From Nelumbo lutea (taxonomy: Eukaryota; Streptophyta; Magnoliopsida; Proteales; Nelumbonaceae): DNA of 64,000 nucleotides. This document shows positions 22,029 to 33,231 of the stretch, one piece after another; within the stretch, counting starts at the first letter, position 1; the number at the start of each line of letters is the position of its first letter. The translations under genes and the position numbers were made by a program. The DNA is taken from NCBI GenBank assembly GCA_022828595.1, contig JAKGHH010000002.1:87574076-87638075 (forward strand). Reading direction: 5' to 3'. Below the pieces are notes generated by a model, which worked only from the letters and a program-made list of their open reading frames with translations, did not search any database and was not told the origin of the DNA.

Positions 22029-22601
22029 TTAGGGCTCTTCAAATAATAAGTCTACAGGGGTATGCCTAGGGTAATAAGGCTTTTGTTTAGGTCGATGATT
22101 TTGGCCAATCTTGTTTAATTGGAGGAATTCTACATCTATTTTTATAGAATCTTTATCTAGGTCATCTTCACTTTCTTCATTTAGGAAGTTTATTGATTTT
22201 ACCAAGTCGGTCTTCTCTTCTCTGGATAGCGACGATTCTCCCTTTTCCCATGTTCTTTCTTTTATATTTAAATCTGCTAATCTGTGAGTAAGTTGGTCCA
22301 AAAATGTTTAATTTGAGAGTTCAAATGGCTCTTTTGAAAATTTTACATCTAGGGGTATAGAATGTGGGACTATTTGAGGTTTCTCTTCTCGCTTTACTAT
22401 TACAGCTTTTCTTTTCCATTCTCTTTTACTTTTAGTCTTTGGACTGGTCACTAGGGCTTCTATTCTACTTTCTTGTTTTCCAATGGTTTGAAGGCAAACA
22501 TTTGTATAATTATTTTGCTCAATCACTTGGGAAATGTATTTTGTCTTTATTTCCTTCTCTTCTTTGATTATGATAGAATTTTTTATCGGACTAGCTATCA
22601 A
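22029..22601 (-). pseudogene. Caulimovirid polyprotein region upstream of the capsid
   Basis: Two frames, 22601-22308 and 22301-22029, separated by one stop, are rich in charged residues (NNYTNVCLQTIGKQESRIEA; MDQLTHRLADLNIKE; HRPKQKPYYPRHTPVDLLFEE). The last block, with its run of P and Y before the capsid, fits the segment between movement and capsid domains in these polyproteins. I cannot assign a precise function. Confidence 0.7.
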
Positions 22602-23001
22602 ATCCTCTTTCCCTATTTACGGGTTCCATTTGTGGGTGTATAGCTTCTATGATTTTCTCTAAGACATCTTGATTATTTGGAAACTTAAGGTATCTGAAGA
22701 CATCTTGATTGTAGAACCAATCCCAAAAGAATATGTTCTCTCATTTTTTCCTCATGTCTTCATACCATTCTTCTCTTAGTTGGTCCCTTTCCCTTTTATC
22801 AAATTGGTTGAAAAACCATTTTTTTCTTTTGACTTGAGAGTTAAAGTCTTTTCTTAACAGCATTTTATTTATTTCAAATTCTTCTTCTTGTAATTCTAGA
22901 ACGTTTATCTCAAAGCCAGCCTCTGATGGTTCATAAGATTTAATTGATTAGGGTCCTTTTCCTTGAGATGATTCTGGTTCTTCATAAGTGGCGTATCACA
23001 C
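22602..23001 (-). pseudogene. Caulimovirid movement-to-capsid linker, broken at the Copia insertion
   Basis: Short blocks such as SYEPSEAGFEIN, KRKKWFFNQFDKRERDQLR, WDWFYNQDV and LEKIIEAIHPQMEP can be read in one frame with stops. They resemble the stretch after the movement domain. At 23001/23002 viral sequence stops and the Copia LTR starts. The upstream part of the same gene is on the other side of the Copia insertion at 32321-33080. Confidence 0.7.
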
Positions 23002-24608
23002 TGAAAGAAAGGTAGGATCCATCTAATGGATGCCATAAAGGTTGCGGAATGGGTGGGCGAATTTCAAAAATTTCCTACCTTCTCCCAACTGGGAATCATA
23101 TTCCCTAAATTTAGAATACAATATTCAAGGATCCTACTTGAACCATAATCAAACCAGATCTGTACCAAAAGATAAAGGGGAGGAATATACCTGATCCGGA
23201 GAAGCAGTATCTCCCAAAGTTGGTGTTCACGCCCAAAGAATGCTCCAAGATCCGTTCCTGCTGAAGATGACACAACTGTGGATGGAACAGAACCAGCAGG
23301 GTGCGTCCTACACATTGGATCCTTCACAAGAATCCTCTGGAAACACTAAACACTGAATCCTTTTAGTCTTTGTTGCAAGACTAATGTTAAGAACAGATTT
23401 CTTGACTTTATTTTTCTGCAAAGATCTAATCTTTCAAAAAATAGATGGCGGCGGCAGGAGGAGAAATCTAAAGGCGAAAAGGCTGAATTGCCTTTTTTTC
23501 TTTTTCTAAAGTATGACAAATGAGATCCTATCTCAATTCGCTAGAGATATCCTATATCTCTTCAAGGTGGTTTGAAATCTGATATTTCTCTTTTTGGGTT
23601 TCTCCTCCTTTCTTCTTGATTAAGAATCCTCCTAATTAGGAGTTATCCCAATCCAAATCAGTATTTGGATAGGGGATAATCTTAATCCTATATGCAGATA
23701 AAGTTCGCTTACTCCTGATCTTATCAGGAGGTTACCAGATTCAAATCTAATTTGAATTTGGTCTCCAAGAGTGGATAAGGCTAAAGGCCCAATCCTTTTA
23801 CTAACATTAATCTTAGATTCGCCCCAAGGATGGGTGATCATATCAGCCCACCTCGAAATGGGCTTTTGGCCCATTAAGTGTTCAATGTCTAATTACTTTT
23901 CAATATGTTGCCCAGTTGGATCCCGGGAATTAAAACCATTTGCAAACAATTTGAAACTGTACATATATATATAAATATATTAATTTTGCAAAACAAAATT
24001 CCAACGATTGAAATCAACTGCCGGCAGTTTGGTTTCCATCAGAGAGAGTGCATTCCCGATCATTACCCTTTGTCCGACAAATTGGCTGATTCTATCACTA
24101 TGATTACCCACTCAGATGAATTCTCAAACTGCCCCAACATACCCAGGTTTTGATCCCCGCTAAGGATCTCACTGATTGGCATATCAAAGGCAGCCTGATC
24201 CAACACCTAGTGAAGTGTCATAATCGAGTCTAGGGGTCAGGTGTAACTTTCCAGTTTTTCCCATCTATCTCCAAGGTCCAGGGCAAGATTGGAAATCTGG
24301 TCCGGTTCAAGGATTCAAGTAATCCCATACTGCATGTGCCTCGGGTCTTACCCTGATGGCTGAGACAGGCCATCCCAACACTTGGTGGCACACCAGCATC
24401 AACCTTGGCAGGATAAATCTCCCCAGACTTATCCAACGGCTGTGGACATTTAAAACTAACATGAATCTCTATAAATGTCCAGTTTTAGGGTTTTACACAG
24501 AATTAAACCAAACAACATGAATCAAACATGCACTTTATTTATTTCCACTAAATAACAAAAGTACATCAAATCAGATTGAAGCTAAGGGCATACAAAAGCT
24601 GTCTAACA
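23002..24608 (-). repeat. Copia 3' LTR (1607 bp)
   Basis: On the minus strand it runs from TGTTAGACAG to TTTCTTTCA, giving TG...CA ends. A GTGCAAGTGGGAG-type polypurine tract is immediately upstream (24609-24621). It matches the LTR at 29928-31943 nearly base for base except for two length differences. It lacks a 345-bp segment present there (30846-31190), with TGG at both breakpoints, and its TA run near 23963 is much shorter. The missing segment contains the TATA-like sequence of the other copy. Confidence 0.9.
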
Positions 24609-26053
24609 GCTCCCACTTGCACTTAGGTCCAATCTACCACATTCTCCGCTGATGCTACCTCTTGCTATCATCCTCCTGTAGGTCCAGTGTTGTCATACAA
24701 CAATGGAATGGGTGATGTGCTGAATTCCAAATTCATGAATGAACACCTTCATTCATAAGGCAACATCACTTACGGCAATGCGCTCGGCTTGGGTTGTGGA
24801 CTATTAATTTGCAACTTAGGACCCCTGTTTGCTGACACTCAGAAAACAACACACGATCCTATCGTGAAAATATACCCAGATGTAGACTTTCTATCATCTG
24901 GATCCGACTGGAAATCGGCATCGGTATACCCTAGAACTTGCAGTGAACTACCATCGAATATCAAACAAAACTCTTTTGTCCTTCGAAGGTATTTGAGTAT
25001 GTTCTTCACAGCAGTCCAATGCTCCTGCCCTGGGTTTGCCTGGAATCTGCTTACCACACTCACCGCCTGAGCAATGTCTGGGCGAGTTTACAGCATGGCA
25101 TACATGATGCTCCCTACGGCTGAGGCATAGGGAACGTCTCTCATGCTCTCAATCTCCTCAGAGGTCTTGGGAGACATTTTCTTGGAGAGAGTGACTCCGT
25201 GCCTGAAAGGAACGTTTCCTTTCTTGGAGTTCTTCATGCTGTACCTCTTGACAATTTTGTCAATATAAGCAGCCTGGGATAATCCAATTATCTACTTCGA
25301 TCTATCTCTATAGTGTCGAAGACCTAGTATGTATGAAGCTTCTCCAAGATCTTTCATGGAAAACTGCTGTGATAGCCATACCTTGACCGAAGTCAACATT
25401 CCTACATCATTCCCAATGAGTAGGATATAGTCCACGTACAACGCCAAAAAGGGGATCTTATCCCCATTGGTCTTCCTGTAAAAACAAGGCTCATCCGGAT
25501 TCTGCTCAAAGTCAAACGTTTTGACTGCAGAATCAAAACGGATATTCCAACTCCTAGAAGCCTGCTTAAGTCCATATATGGATCTATTAAGTTTTCATAC
25601 CATGTGTTCCTGACCAGCAGCAATGAAGCCTTGCGGCTGCTGCATGTAGATATCTTCACTAAGATCTCCATTCAGGAACGTGATTTTGACATCCATTTGC
25701 CAAATCACGTAGTCATGGTACGCTGCTACAGCTAGCAGGATCCTATTGGATTTAAGCATGGTCACGGGCGAAAAGGTTTCCTCATAGTCGATGCCTTCTT
25801 TCTGAGTATACCCTTTCGCCACCAAACGAGCCTTAAAGGTCTCAATCCTGCCATCGAGGCCCTTCTTCCTCTTGTAGATCCATTTGCAACCAATTGCTTT
25901 TACCCCAGAGGGCGGATCCACTAGAGTCCAGACTCCATTGGTCTCCATTGAGTCCATTTCAGCTCTCATGGCCTCCGCCCACTTTTGGGAGTCTATGTCT
26001 AACATAGCTTTCGCGTAAGTCACGGGATCCTCTTCACTAGTCAAGGTTTCCAC
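24609..26053 (-). pseudogene. Copia reverse transcriptase and RNase H
   Basis: Minus-strand blocks in order: WVEAM-like KWAEAMRAEMDSMETNGVW, KARLVAKGYTQKEGIDYEE, QMDVKITFLNGDLSEDIYM, IYGLKQASRSWNIRF, LALYVDYILLIGND, MKDLGEASYILG, KNILKYLRRTKEFCL and YTDADFQSDPDDRKSTSG. These are the RT and RNase H blocks of Ty1/copia. The catalytic YVDD reads YVDY. RNase H jumps from PIPLLYDN to VASAEN, omitting roughly 35 residues normally between. Then SLTKPL follows in the 31944-32320 copy, while here a further 75-nt deletion removes it. Stops occur near 25593, 25300 and 25090. Confidence 0.88.
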
Positions 26054-26065
26054 CAGATAACTATC

Positions 26066-26835
26066 CTAGTCATAACCATATCGGACTGGTGGTCTGGATA
26101 CCCGGGTGGTTCTTCTAGGTTGGTCATTACCTGGAATTTGTGGGACATCTCCCACTGCTCCTGAGCTCTCCTCATCAAGAACTATTTCCTGACGATGGGT
26201 GTCCAGAATGTAATCGGATTCTAAGAATTGGGCGTTTCGACTGCAGAACACTTTCTGCTCACTCGGGTCATAGAATAGATAACCCATCGAATCCTTTGGG
26301 TAGCCTATAAACAGGCAACGACTGGTTTTAGATTCCTACTTGTCCGCACTTGTTCTTTTAACGTGTGCAGGACAACCCCAAATCTTCAAGTGTCTTACAC
26401 TTGGCTTCCTTCCGGTCCAAAGTTCATATGGAGTTTTCGGAACTGATTTGGTTGGAACCCGATTCAGCACGTAGATAGCAGTCTCTAATGCGTATCCCCA
26501 AAAGGATGTGGGTAATTGTGAGTGTACGAGAAGCGACAGGACCATGTCCAACAAGGTCTTATTCCTCCTCTCTGAAACACCGTTGAGTTGAGGTGTAGCA
26601 GGAGGAGCTAATTGTGACACTATCCCATTGGCCTTTAAGTAGTCCCTGAATTCGTCAGAGAGATACTCGCCACCTCGATCTGATCGAAGGGCCTTAATTT
26701 CTCTCCCTAACTGTTTCTCGACTTCCTGTCTGAACTCTTTGAACTTTTCAAATGATTCAGACTTATGTCTCATTAGGTACACGTAACCATATCGTGAAAA
26801 ATTATCTGTAAAGTTGATGAAGTACACGTGTTGAT
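26066..26835 (-). pseudogene. Copia integrase catalytic core and C-terminal region
   Basis: The frame 26827-26336 reads [53 protein letters not shown] and [19 protein letters not shown], then [10 protein letters not shown]. The D..D..E residues of the DDE integrase core are visible ([18 protein letters not shown]). The following frame (26287-26066) has VFCSRNAQFLESDYI and PRRTTRVSRPPVRYGYD, the usual GKR-type tail and linker to RT. One stop separates the two. Confidence 0.88.
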
Positions 26836-26877
26836 TCCGTGTCCTAACACTCAGGGGACCACATACATCAGTATGTA

Positions 26878-27282
26878 TTAGGTCAAGTGTGCCTTCAGAT
26901 CTTTCAGCTTACCGTCAAATGGCCGCTTAGACATCTTACCTTGAAGGCAAGGTTCACAAGTGGGAAGATTTTCTACGGTTAGAAAATCTAAAGGACCATC
27001 CTTTACCAGCCTTGTGATTCGGTCAATACCAATATGGCCAAGTCGGTAATGCCAGAGGCACGTGGGACTTACTGTATCACGATTCCTTTTCTTGGGATTT
27101 TCGACCGACGTAGTTTCGGTTAAGTAAGTTTCTAGAGAAGGATGTAGAACATAGAGACCGTTCTCTAGTTCCCCGCATGCGATGAATTTATTATTCCGTT
27201 TAACAGTAATCATATTACTAAAATAAACAGTATATTCATCAGCACACAGTTTTGAAACAGAAATTAAATTTCTTCTCAAGTT
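26878..27282 (-). pseudogene. Copia GAG-pre-integrase domain (integrase zinc-binding part)
   Basis: The frame reads RRNLISVSKLCADEYTVYF, NGLYVLHPSL, CLWHYRLGHIGIDRITRLV, CEPCLQGKMSKRPF. The HxxLGHxxxxR...CxxC arrangement is the H-x-H/C-x-C zinc motif ahead of the Copia integrase core. A stop at the end of this frame precedes the catalytic core frame. Confidence 0.87.
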
Positions 27283-28250
27283 CTATACATAAAGACAATC
27301 TTTATGTACAAGTATTCCATCTTTAAAAACTAATTCTACGGTTCCTATTGCCGTCGCTGCAACACTTGCAGTTGTTCCCAAGAATAGTGTCACTTCAGCT
27401 TCACTCAACCTTCTGCTAACTTTGAACCCCTGCAGTGAGTTACACGCATGAGTTGAAGCCCTGGAGTCAACACACCAGGACACAGAAGTAACTAACATGT
27501 TAGTTTCTATGACACAAGTTTTGATGTTACCTTTCTTAGATTCCAGGTAGGCAGGACAAATCCTCTTCCAGTGGCCGGTCTGCTTGCAGAAGTGACAGAC
27601 ATCCGATGCCTTGTTCTTCTTCTTCTTCTTAGGTTTGGCAGCCTTCTTCTGAGGCTTCTTTGCCTTTCTCTTTTTCTTGCCCGATTTGTTAGCTTCAGCA
27701 AGCATAACCACAGGCTCATCCTTCATGAGTAGATCCTCGGCTCTCTACAACATATTGCTGAGTTCCTGGACGCTGACATTTAGCTTATTCATATTGTAGT
27801 TCATTGTGAATGCATTGAAGGAAGAGGGAAAAGAATTGAGGATGGCATCCACTTGCGTGCCAAGATCTAGCCCGGATCCAAGAGCTTCAAGTTCGTTAAT
27901 GTATCCCATCATCCGAAGACAATGGTCATGAACTTTCTGCCCTTTGGTCATCTACGCGGTCATGAACAATTTCAGGACCTTCTGTCGAGTAGAACGGTTC
28001 TGCTCTTCATACATTGTTCTTAGACTGTCCAATATGTTCTTGGCTAGTTCGATCTGATCAAACTGCCTCTGTATTGAGTTGTCTAATGAGGCAATGACAA
28101 AGCAGCGGGCTAGGGAGTTCTTATCCTCCCATTTTTTGATAAAATAGCAAAATCATTAGTCCACAACCTTAGTTTGATTCATGTTACCTACATAGATATG
28201 GCTTTTAATCTATGTTCCATTCCCATTTGTTCATCTATGAGATTTCCCTC
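27283..28250 (-). pseudogene. Copia gag and protease
   Basis: The gag part (28200-27745) has LDNSIQRQFDQIELAKNIL, KVHDHCLRMMGYINELEAL and ILNSFPSSFNAFTMNYNMNK. The next frame (27726-27283) has a lysine-rich stretch, the CCHC knuckle CHFCKQTGHWKRICP and a protease-like SWCVDSRASTHACNSLQGF. The protease active site normally reads DSGA/DSGAT; here it is DSRA, so it is inactivated. Stops near 27955 and 27740 break the gag frame. Confidence 0.85.
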
Positions 28251-29913
28251 CTTTCTCAGTGACGGAGACGACGAAATGTCTCTGAAAATGTGGAAAATCA
28301 CATGGGGTGCGTGAAGCCAACTGTTTCAGCTGCATAACCTCACCACCTTTCTGTGACGGATCATATCCACTCATCAAATGAGTTTCCCTTTGGCCTCTGT
28401 CAGACAAGGTTCAGAGCCGTTTTTAGGTAAACCTTTCTATCCAGTGAGTGCTTACCCATCATATTCAGGTTACGCCAAAGTACCATGAGAGAGTTCCCAT
28501 TTTCTGGTGAAGCCCCTCCCACATCGGTCTATGACGCCCCTATCATCTTATGAAACACTCTAATAGATCCAACAGCAAATGGATAACCCAATTTTATGGT
28601 GTGTTTCCTCATTACTGAAGGACCCATCATTGTGCTAATGATGGAAGGCCTTTAGAGAGTCCATCATATGGGTCACCCTATCACATGCATTCATATATGC
28701 TGGAGGGAACAAAATTACGCCCTAGTTTTAATTTAGGTTAAACCAGAGTGGCTCCCACTGACTTTCATAAAGTCAGATTTCTGGTGGGGCTTAATCGGCT
28801 AGGGGTTCCGTACGCATCCCTTTTCAGGGTTGTGGGGCCCACCAAGCAAAGAGGGGTCATCCAATGACCTTGAAGGACACCATGGCAATGATGTGCATTC
28901 AGCCATGGTGTGCGCAAGAGCCACTAACGAGTCTTCATGGGCCAAGTACTTATGGCCCATGGTCGCAGCACATCAAACATCCAAACATCACATGTAAAGG
29001 AGGAATTGATCCAATCAATTAACTGTTGTAAAGCCCATCGAATAGCCCATTGAAATCCAAGTCATTAACAATTAATGTCTATTAGGTGTATGGGCTGAAT
29101 CGCAGATAGCAGTTCGGCCCATACAGCTTATCTCACAGTAATGGGCCTTTTGCAGTTTTAACCCTTTAAAAATGAGCTTTACAGGTGGGCTGAATTAATC
29201 TCTGCAATTGAACATCAGATTTGGAACAGCAAGTGTGAGAAATACAGACTGAAAAACAGTCCTTATCGAACCCCAGATTCGGTCCAAACAGTTTTGGTCC
29301 AATCTAGTCCGAGAGGATCCAAAGCTGATTTTCAATTCAAGAATTAATTCATGAAAGATATGAAATTAATAATTTTGATTTCAAACAATCACAAATCAAA
29401 CTATGGACTGTTCGCACCACCTGCAAAACGGAGGTTAATCACAAGGGTTGCAGTTTCACAAACTGCAAATCGCAGAAAGCGATTTCTCCAACTGCAAATC
29501 TCCAGCGCCGCCTTCTTCTTCCTTCTTCTTTAATCAAGAAAAATAACAGAAATCCTATTTCTATTAATTACATTTTTGATCAAATCCTATACATTTAGTC
29601 TAAAATATAAAAAAAAATTTACAAACCAAATTAAATGAAATAAATAAATAGAAAGAAAAAGGGTGCGCAGACTATCTGCGCCAAATCTGCACTGCGATCT
29701 ACAGGTTTGAACAGTCCATTAAATCAAAATAAATAAAGAACAATTCTAAATAAATTTTGGATTTAATAAAAATTAATTTCATATCAGTCACCCTTAACAA
29801 GAAACAGTTTCTTGAAATAAAGAAAACAATCTGCGCAAATCTTGAAAGAACACCTTCTATCCATCTGTGCAGGGTCAGATCTGATTTTCTTTTGGTTCAA
29901 GATTCGAACCTGT
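28251..29913 (-). other. Copia 5' leader, non-coding
   Basis: About 1.65 kb lies between the primer site and gag. It contains scattered GC-rich clusters (for example around 28380-28560 and 28800-28960) and no protein-like frame. Long leaders are common in large-LTR Copia elements. Nothing else is recognised. Confidence 0.6.
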
Positions 29914-29926
29914 GGCTCTGATACCA
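29914..29926 (-). other. Copia primer binding site (tRNA-Met)
   Basis: On the minus strand the sequence is TGGTATCAGAGCC, a perfect match to the initiator tRNA-Met complement used by plant Copia elements. It lies one base after the LTR end at 29928. Confidence 0.9.
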
Positions 29927-29927
29927 C

Positions 29928-31229
29928 TGAAAGAAAGGTAGGATCCATCTAATGGACACCATAAAGGTTGCGGAATGGGTGGGCGAATTTCAAAAATTTC
30001 CTACCTTCTCCCAACTGGGAATCATATTCCCTAAATTTAGAATACAATATTCAAGGATCCTATTTGAACCATAATCAAACCAGATCTGTACCAAAAGATA
30101 AAGGGGAGGAATATACCTGATCCGGAGAAGCAGTATCTCCCAAAGTTGGTGTTCACGCCCAAAGAATGCTCCAAGATCCGTTCCTGCTGAAGATGACACA
30201 ACTGTGGATGGAACAGAACCAGTAGGGTGCGTCCTACACACTGGATCTTTCACAAGAATCCTCTGGAAACATTAAACACTGAATCCTTTTAGTCTTTGTT
30301 GCAAGACTAATGTCAAGAACAGATTTTTTGACTTTCTTTTTCTGCAAAGATCTAATCTTTCAAAAAACAGATGGCGGCGGCAGGAGGAGAAATCTAAAGG
30401 CGAAAAGGCTGAATTGCCTTTTTTTCTTTTTCTGGAGTATGAAAAATGAGATCCTATCTGAATTCGCAGGAGATATCCTATATCTCTTCAAGGTGGTTTG
30501 AAATCTGATATTTCTCTTTTTGGGTTTCTCCTCCTTTCTTCTTGATTAAGAATCCTCCTAATTAGGAGTTATCCCAATCCAAATCAGTATTTGGATAGGG
30601 GATAATCTTAATCCTATATGCAGATAAAGTTCGCTTACTCCTGATCTTATCAGGAGGTTACCAGATTCAAATCTAATTTGAATTTGGTCTCCAAAAGTTG
30701 ATAAGGCTAAAGGCCCAATCCTTTTACTAACATTAATCTCAGATTCGCCCCAAGGATGGGTGATCATATCAGCCCACCTCGAAATGGGCTTCTGGCCCAT
30801 TAAGTATTCAATGTCTAATTACTTTCCAATCTGCTGCCCAGTTGGGCTTCTTTGTATGGCGTGGGACCCAAGCATTGATCTACACACCAGCCACATGGGT
30901 TCGGCCCGGCCTTTAATACAAGGCCCAACCGAATTCACTGAAAAACTCAATGAACCCCTTGAGTCCATCATATGGACCCTATGGGCCCAACACTTACATG
31001 AATTGGTCCCTGGGCCAAGCCATCTTATAAAAACCCAGGGACTATGGGCAGGTGCAAGATTAGCCCATCAGGTATTATCCTCAATGGTCTTACACTTAAC
31101 CTCTCAGCCCTTAATGATCAAGCACTGCCTGACAAGAGAGGACCTCTCCCTCGGTTGGAAGGAACAGTGCCGCACTCTCCTCTCACATGGATCCCGGGAA
31201 TTAAAATCGTTTGCAAACAATTTGAAACC

Positions 31230-31304
<75 letters not shown>

Positions 31305-31943
31305 TATAAATATATTAATTTTGCAAAACAAAATTCCAACGATTGAAATCAACAGCCGGCAGTTTGGTTTCCATCAGAGAGAGTGCATTCCCGATCATTA
31401 CCCTTTGTCCAACAAAGTGGCTGATTCTGTCACTATGATTACCCACTCAGATGAATTCTCAAACTGCCCCAACATACCTAAGTTTTGATCCCCGCTAAGG
31501 ATCTCACTAATTGGCATATCAAAGGCAGCCTGATCCAACACCTAGTGAAGTGTCATAATCGAGTCTAGGGGTCAGGTGTAACTTTCCAGTTTTTCCCATC
31601 TATCTCCATGGTCCAGGGCAAGATTGGAAATCTGGTCCGGTTCAAGGATTCAAGTAAACCCATACTGCATGTGCCTCTGGTCTTACCCTGATGGCTGAGA
31701 CAGGCCATCCCAACACTTGGTGGCACACCAGCATCAGCCTTGGCAGGATAAATCTCCCCAGACTTATCCAACGGCTGTGGACATTTAAAACTAACATGAA
31801 TCTCTATAAATGTCCAGTTTTAGGGTTTTACACAGAATTAAACCAAACAACATGAATCAAACATGCACTTTATTTATTTCCACTAAATAACAAAAGTACA
31901 TCAAATCAGATTGAAGCTAAGGGCATACAAAAACTGTCTAACA
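29928..31943 (-). repeat. Copia 5' LTR (2016 bp), shared with the upstream partial copy
   Basis: It has the same ends as the 23002-24608 LTR. It includes the 345-bp segment lost from that copy, with a TATA-like TTTTTATAAG on the minus strand at about 31025-31034. It also includes an expanded TA dinucleotide run at 31233-31309. Internal-type sequence lies on both sides: primer site and leader to the left, polypurine tract and RNase H tail to the right. Confidence 0.9.
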
Positions 31944-32320
31944 GCTCCCACTTGCACTTAGGTCCAATCTGGTACAAGCCGGAGTCCCATACTTTCCACG
32001 TGTTTCTCAAACACCTTCTATGTCAGTGGCTTAGTCAATGAGTCTACCACATTCTCTGCTGATGCTACCTCTTGCTATCATCCTCCCGTAGGTCCAGTGT
32101 TGTCATACAACAATGGAATGGGTGATGTGCTGAATTCCAAATTCATGAATGAACACCTTCATTCATAAGGCAGCATCACTTACGGCAATGCACTCGGCTT
32201 GGGTTGTGGACTATTAATTTGCAACTTAGGACCCCTGTTTGCTGAGACTCAGGAAACAACACACGATCCTATCGTAAAAATATACCCAGATGTAGACCTT
32301 CTATCATCTAGATCCTACTA
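31944..32320 (-). pseudogene. Additional Copia RNase H tail fragment upstream of the 5' LTR
   Basis: This segment matches 24609-24911 plus a 75-nt block (31971-32045) that is deleted there. It includes the polypurine tract and the end of the polyprotein (VASAENVVDSLTKPL in the minus frame). The same RNase H lesion (PIPLLYDN joined to VASAEN) is present in both copies. It ends at about 32310-32321, where caulimovirid movement-protein sequence begins within a short GGATC-like overlap. Confidence 0.85.
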
Positions 32321-33080
32321 GGGTTGGGTTTTCTTCTGAATTTAGTGTCCAATTTTTTTGGTAAGACTACATCTTTCCAATTGATTGGTCTGGGTATGGT
32401 AACATTATCTTTTATGTTTGTCGGGAATAGAGTGATCACTCCTATTTTACAATCATACCGAGTGTTTGGACAAACTGTGTTCGTTACTTTGAAATATATC
32501 CAATACATTAGGGATATATTTTCCGATTCAGGTCTCATGTTAAAACTTTGGGTTTGTACTTTTGAGGTTAAGGTTGTGTGTACGCCTGGATCTGTTAGGG
32601 ATACTGTAAAGTTGTGGAACGAATTGAAATATACAGGGCCATCACTCAAGCTTCCTTCTATTACTCTGATGGTTGCATCTTTGAAATTAATGTGTCAACC
32701 ATCTTTTACACACACACACACCCCAGTACAATAGTGTTTAACCCTAGTCTTGTTAGGGGCTTTACTACTACTTGTAGCAGTCCAAGGTGTATGAAGTTGC
32801 AATCCCTCTTTCCTATATTCCTTCTCAAGGTTTGCAGATCTAGAGGGTAAAAATATTCATGTCCTTCACAAATTGCTACAGTCCTTTCGATAGTGCTTTT
32901 AAACTAAAAGAATCAGTCCTATACACTTTTAGGAATTGACTAAATTTGTAGTGATCTTTCTAGGTTTTAGAAGCTGATTTCTTTTATGTTTTTTATTGAC
33001 ATGGTTTTACTTATGGATCTTGAAGAGGCCATATTATTACTACTATCAGATTTAGATAAGGATCTTAACTGTCTGGCCAT
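32321..33080 (-). pseudogene. Caulimovirid movement protein, N-terminal part
   Basis: From an ATG at 33080 the frames include KSDSSNNMASSRSIS, EGHEYFYPLDLQTLR, then, after a GTGTGT run and a stop, IRVIEGSLSDGPVYFNSF and NFTVSLTDPGVHTTL. The later block (SDGPVYFNSxxNFTVSLTDP) belongs to the 30K-type movement domain of caulimovirids. Several stops interrupt the first 130 codons. The gene breaks at the Copia junction (about 32321) and continues on the other side at 23001. Confidence 0.8.
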
Positions 33081-33214
33081 GGATTTCGGTATCCTTAAAG
33101 GCAGTTAGCAATCTATTGCCCTTCAATTTCTTATCCTGGGCTCTTGCAACCTAGCCTCACAGGGACAAGGGTCCTAGCCTTGCTAATCCTAGCCAGATGA
33201 GTTTCCTTATCCAA

Positions 33215-33228
33215 TGGCTCTGATACCA
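33215..33228 (-). other. Caulimovirid tRNA-Met primer binding site
   Basis: On the minus strand the sequence is TGGTATCAGAGCCA. In caulimovirids this site marks the start of minus-strand DNA synthesis and the conventional genome origin. It lies about 135 bases upstream of the movement-protein ATG. There is no LTR on its other side but leader sequence shared with 11567-11785, which supports a viral rather than a retrotransposon site. Confidence 0.8.
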
Positions 33229-33231
33229 AGT

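Larger units (their letters stand above)
23002..32320 (-). mobile_element. Tandem-structured Copia element (Angela/Tork-like), inside the caulimovirid
   Basis: The minus-strand order is: partial internal region (32320-31944), LTR (31943-29928), primer site, leader, gag, protease, integrase, RT, RNase H, polypurine tract, LTR (24608-23002). A normal element has only two LTRs around one internal region. Here an additional 3' internal piece lies outside the 5' LTR, implying a tandem pair sharing an LTR, later truncated. No matching 5-bp target duplication is found, consistent with loss of one end. Long LTRs and the GHWKRxCP knuckle suggest the Angela/Tork group, tentatively. Confidence 0.85.

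Noticed and set aside
29914..29926. Possible tRNA fragment (also 33215-33228, 1818-1829, 37478-37489)
   Set aside because: Only the 12-14 bases complementary to the tRNA-Met 3' end are present, at LTR or leader positions. These are primer sites, not tRNA genes.
30760..31488. 242-codon plus-strand ORF in the Copia LTR
   Set aside because: It runs antisense through the LTR and through a TA dinucleotide run that gives an YIYIYI stretch. It is broken in the other LTR copy.
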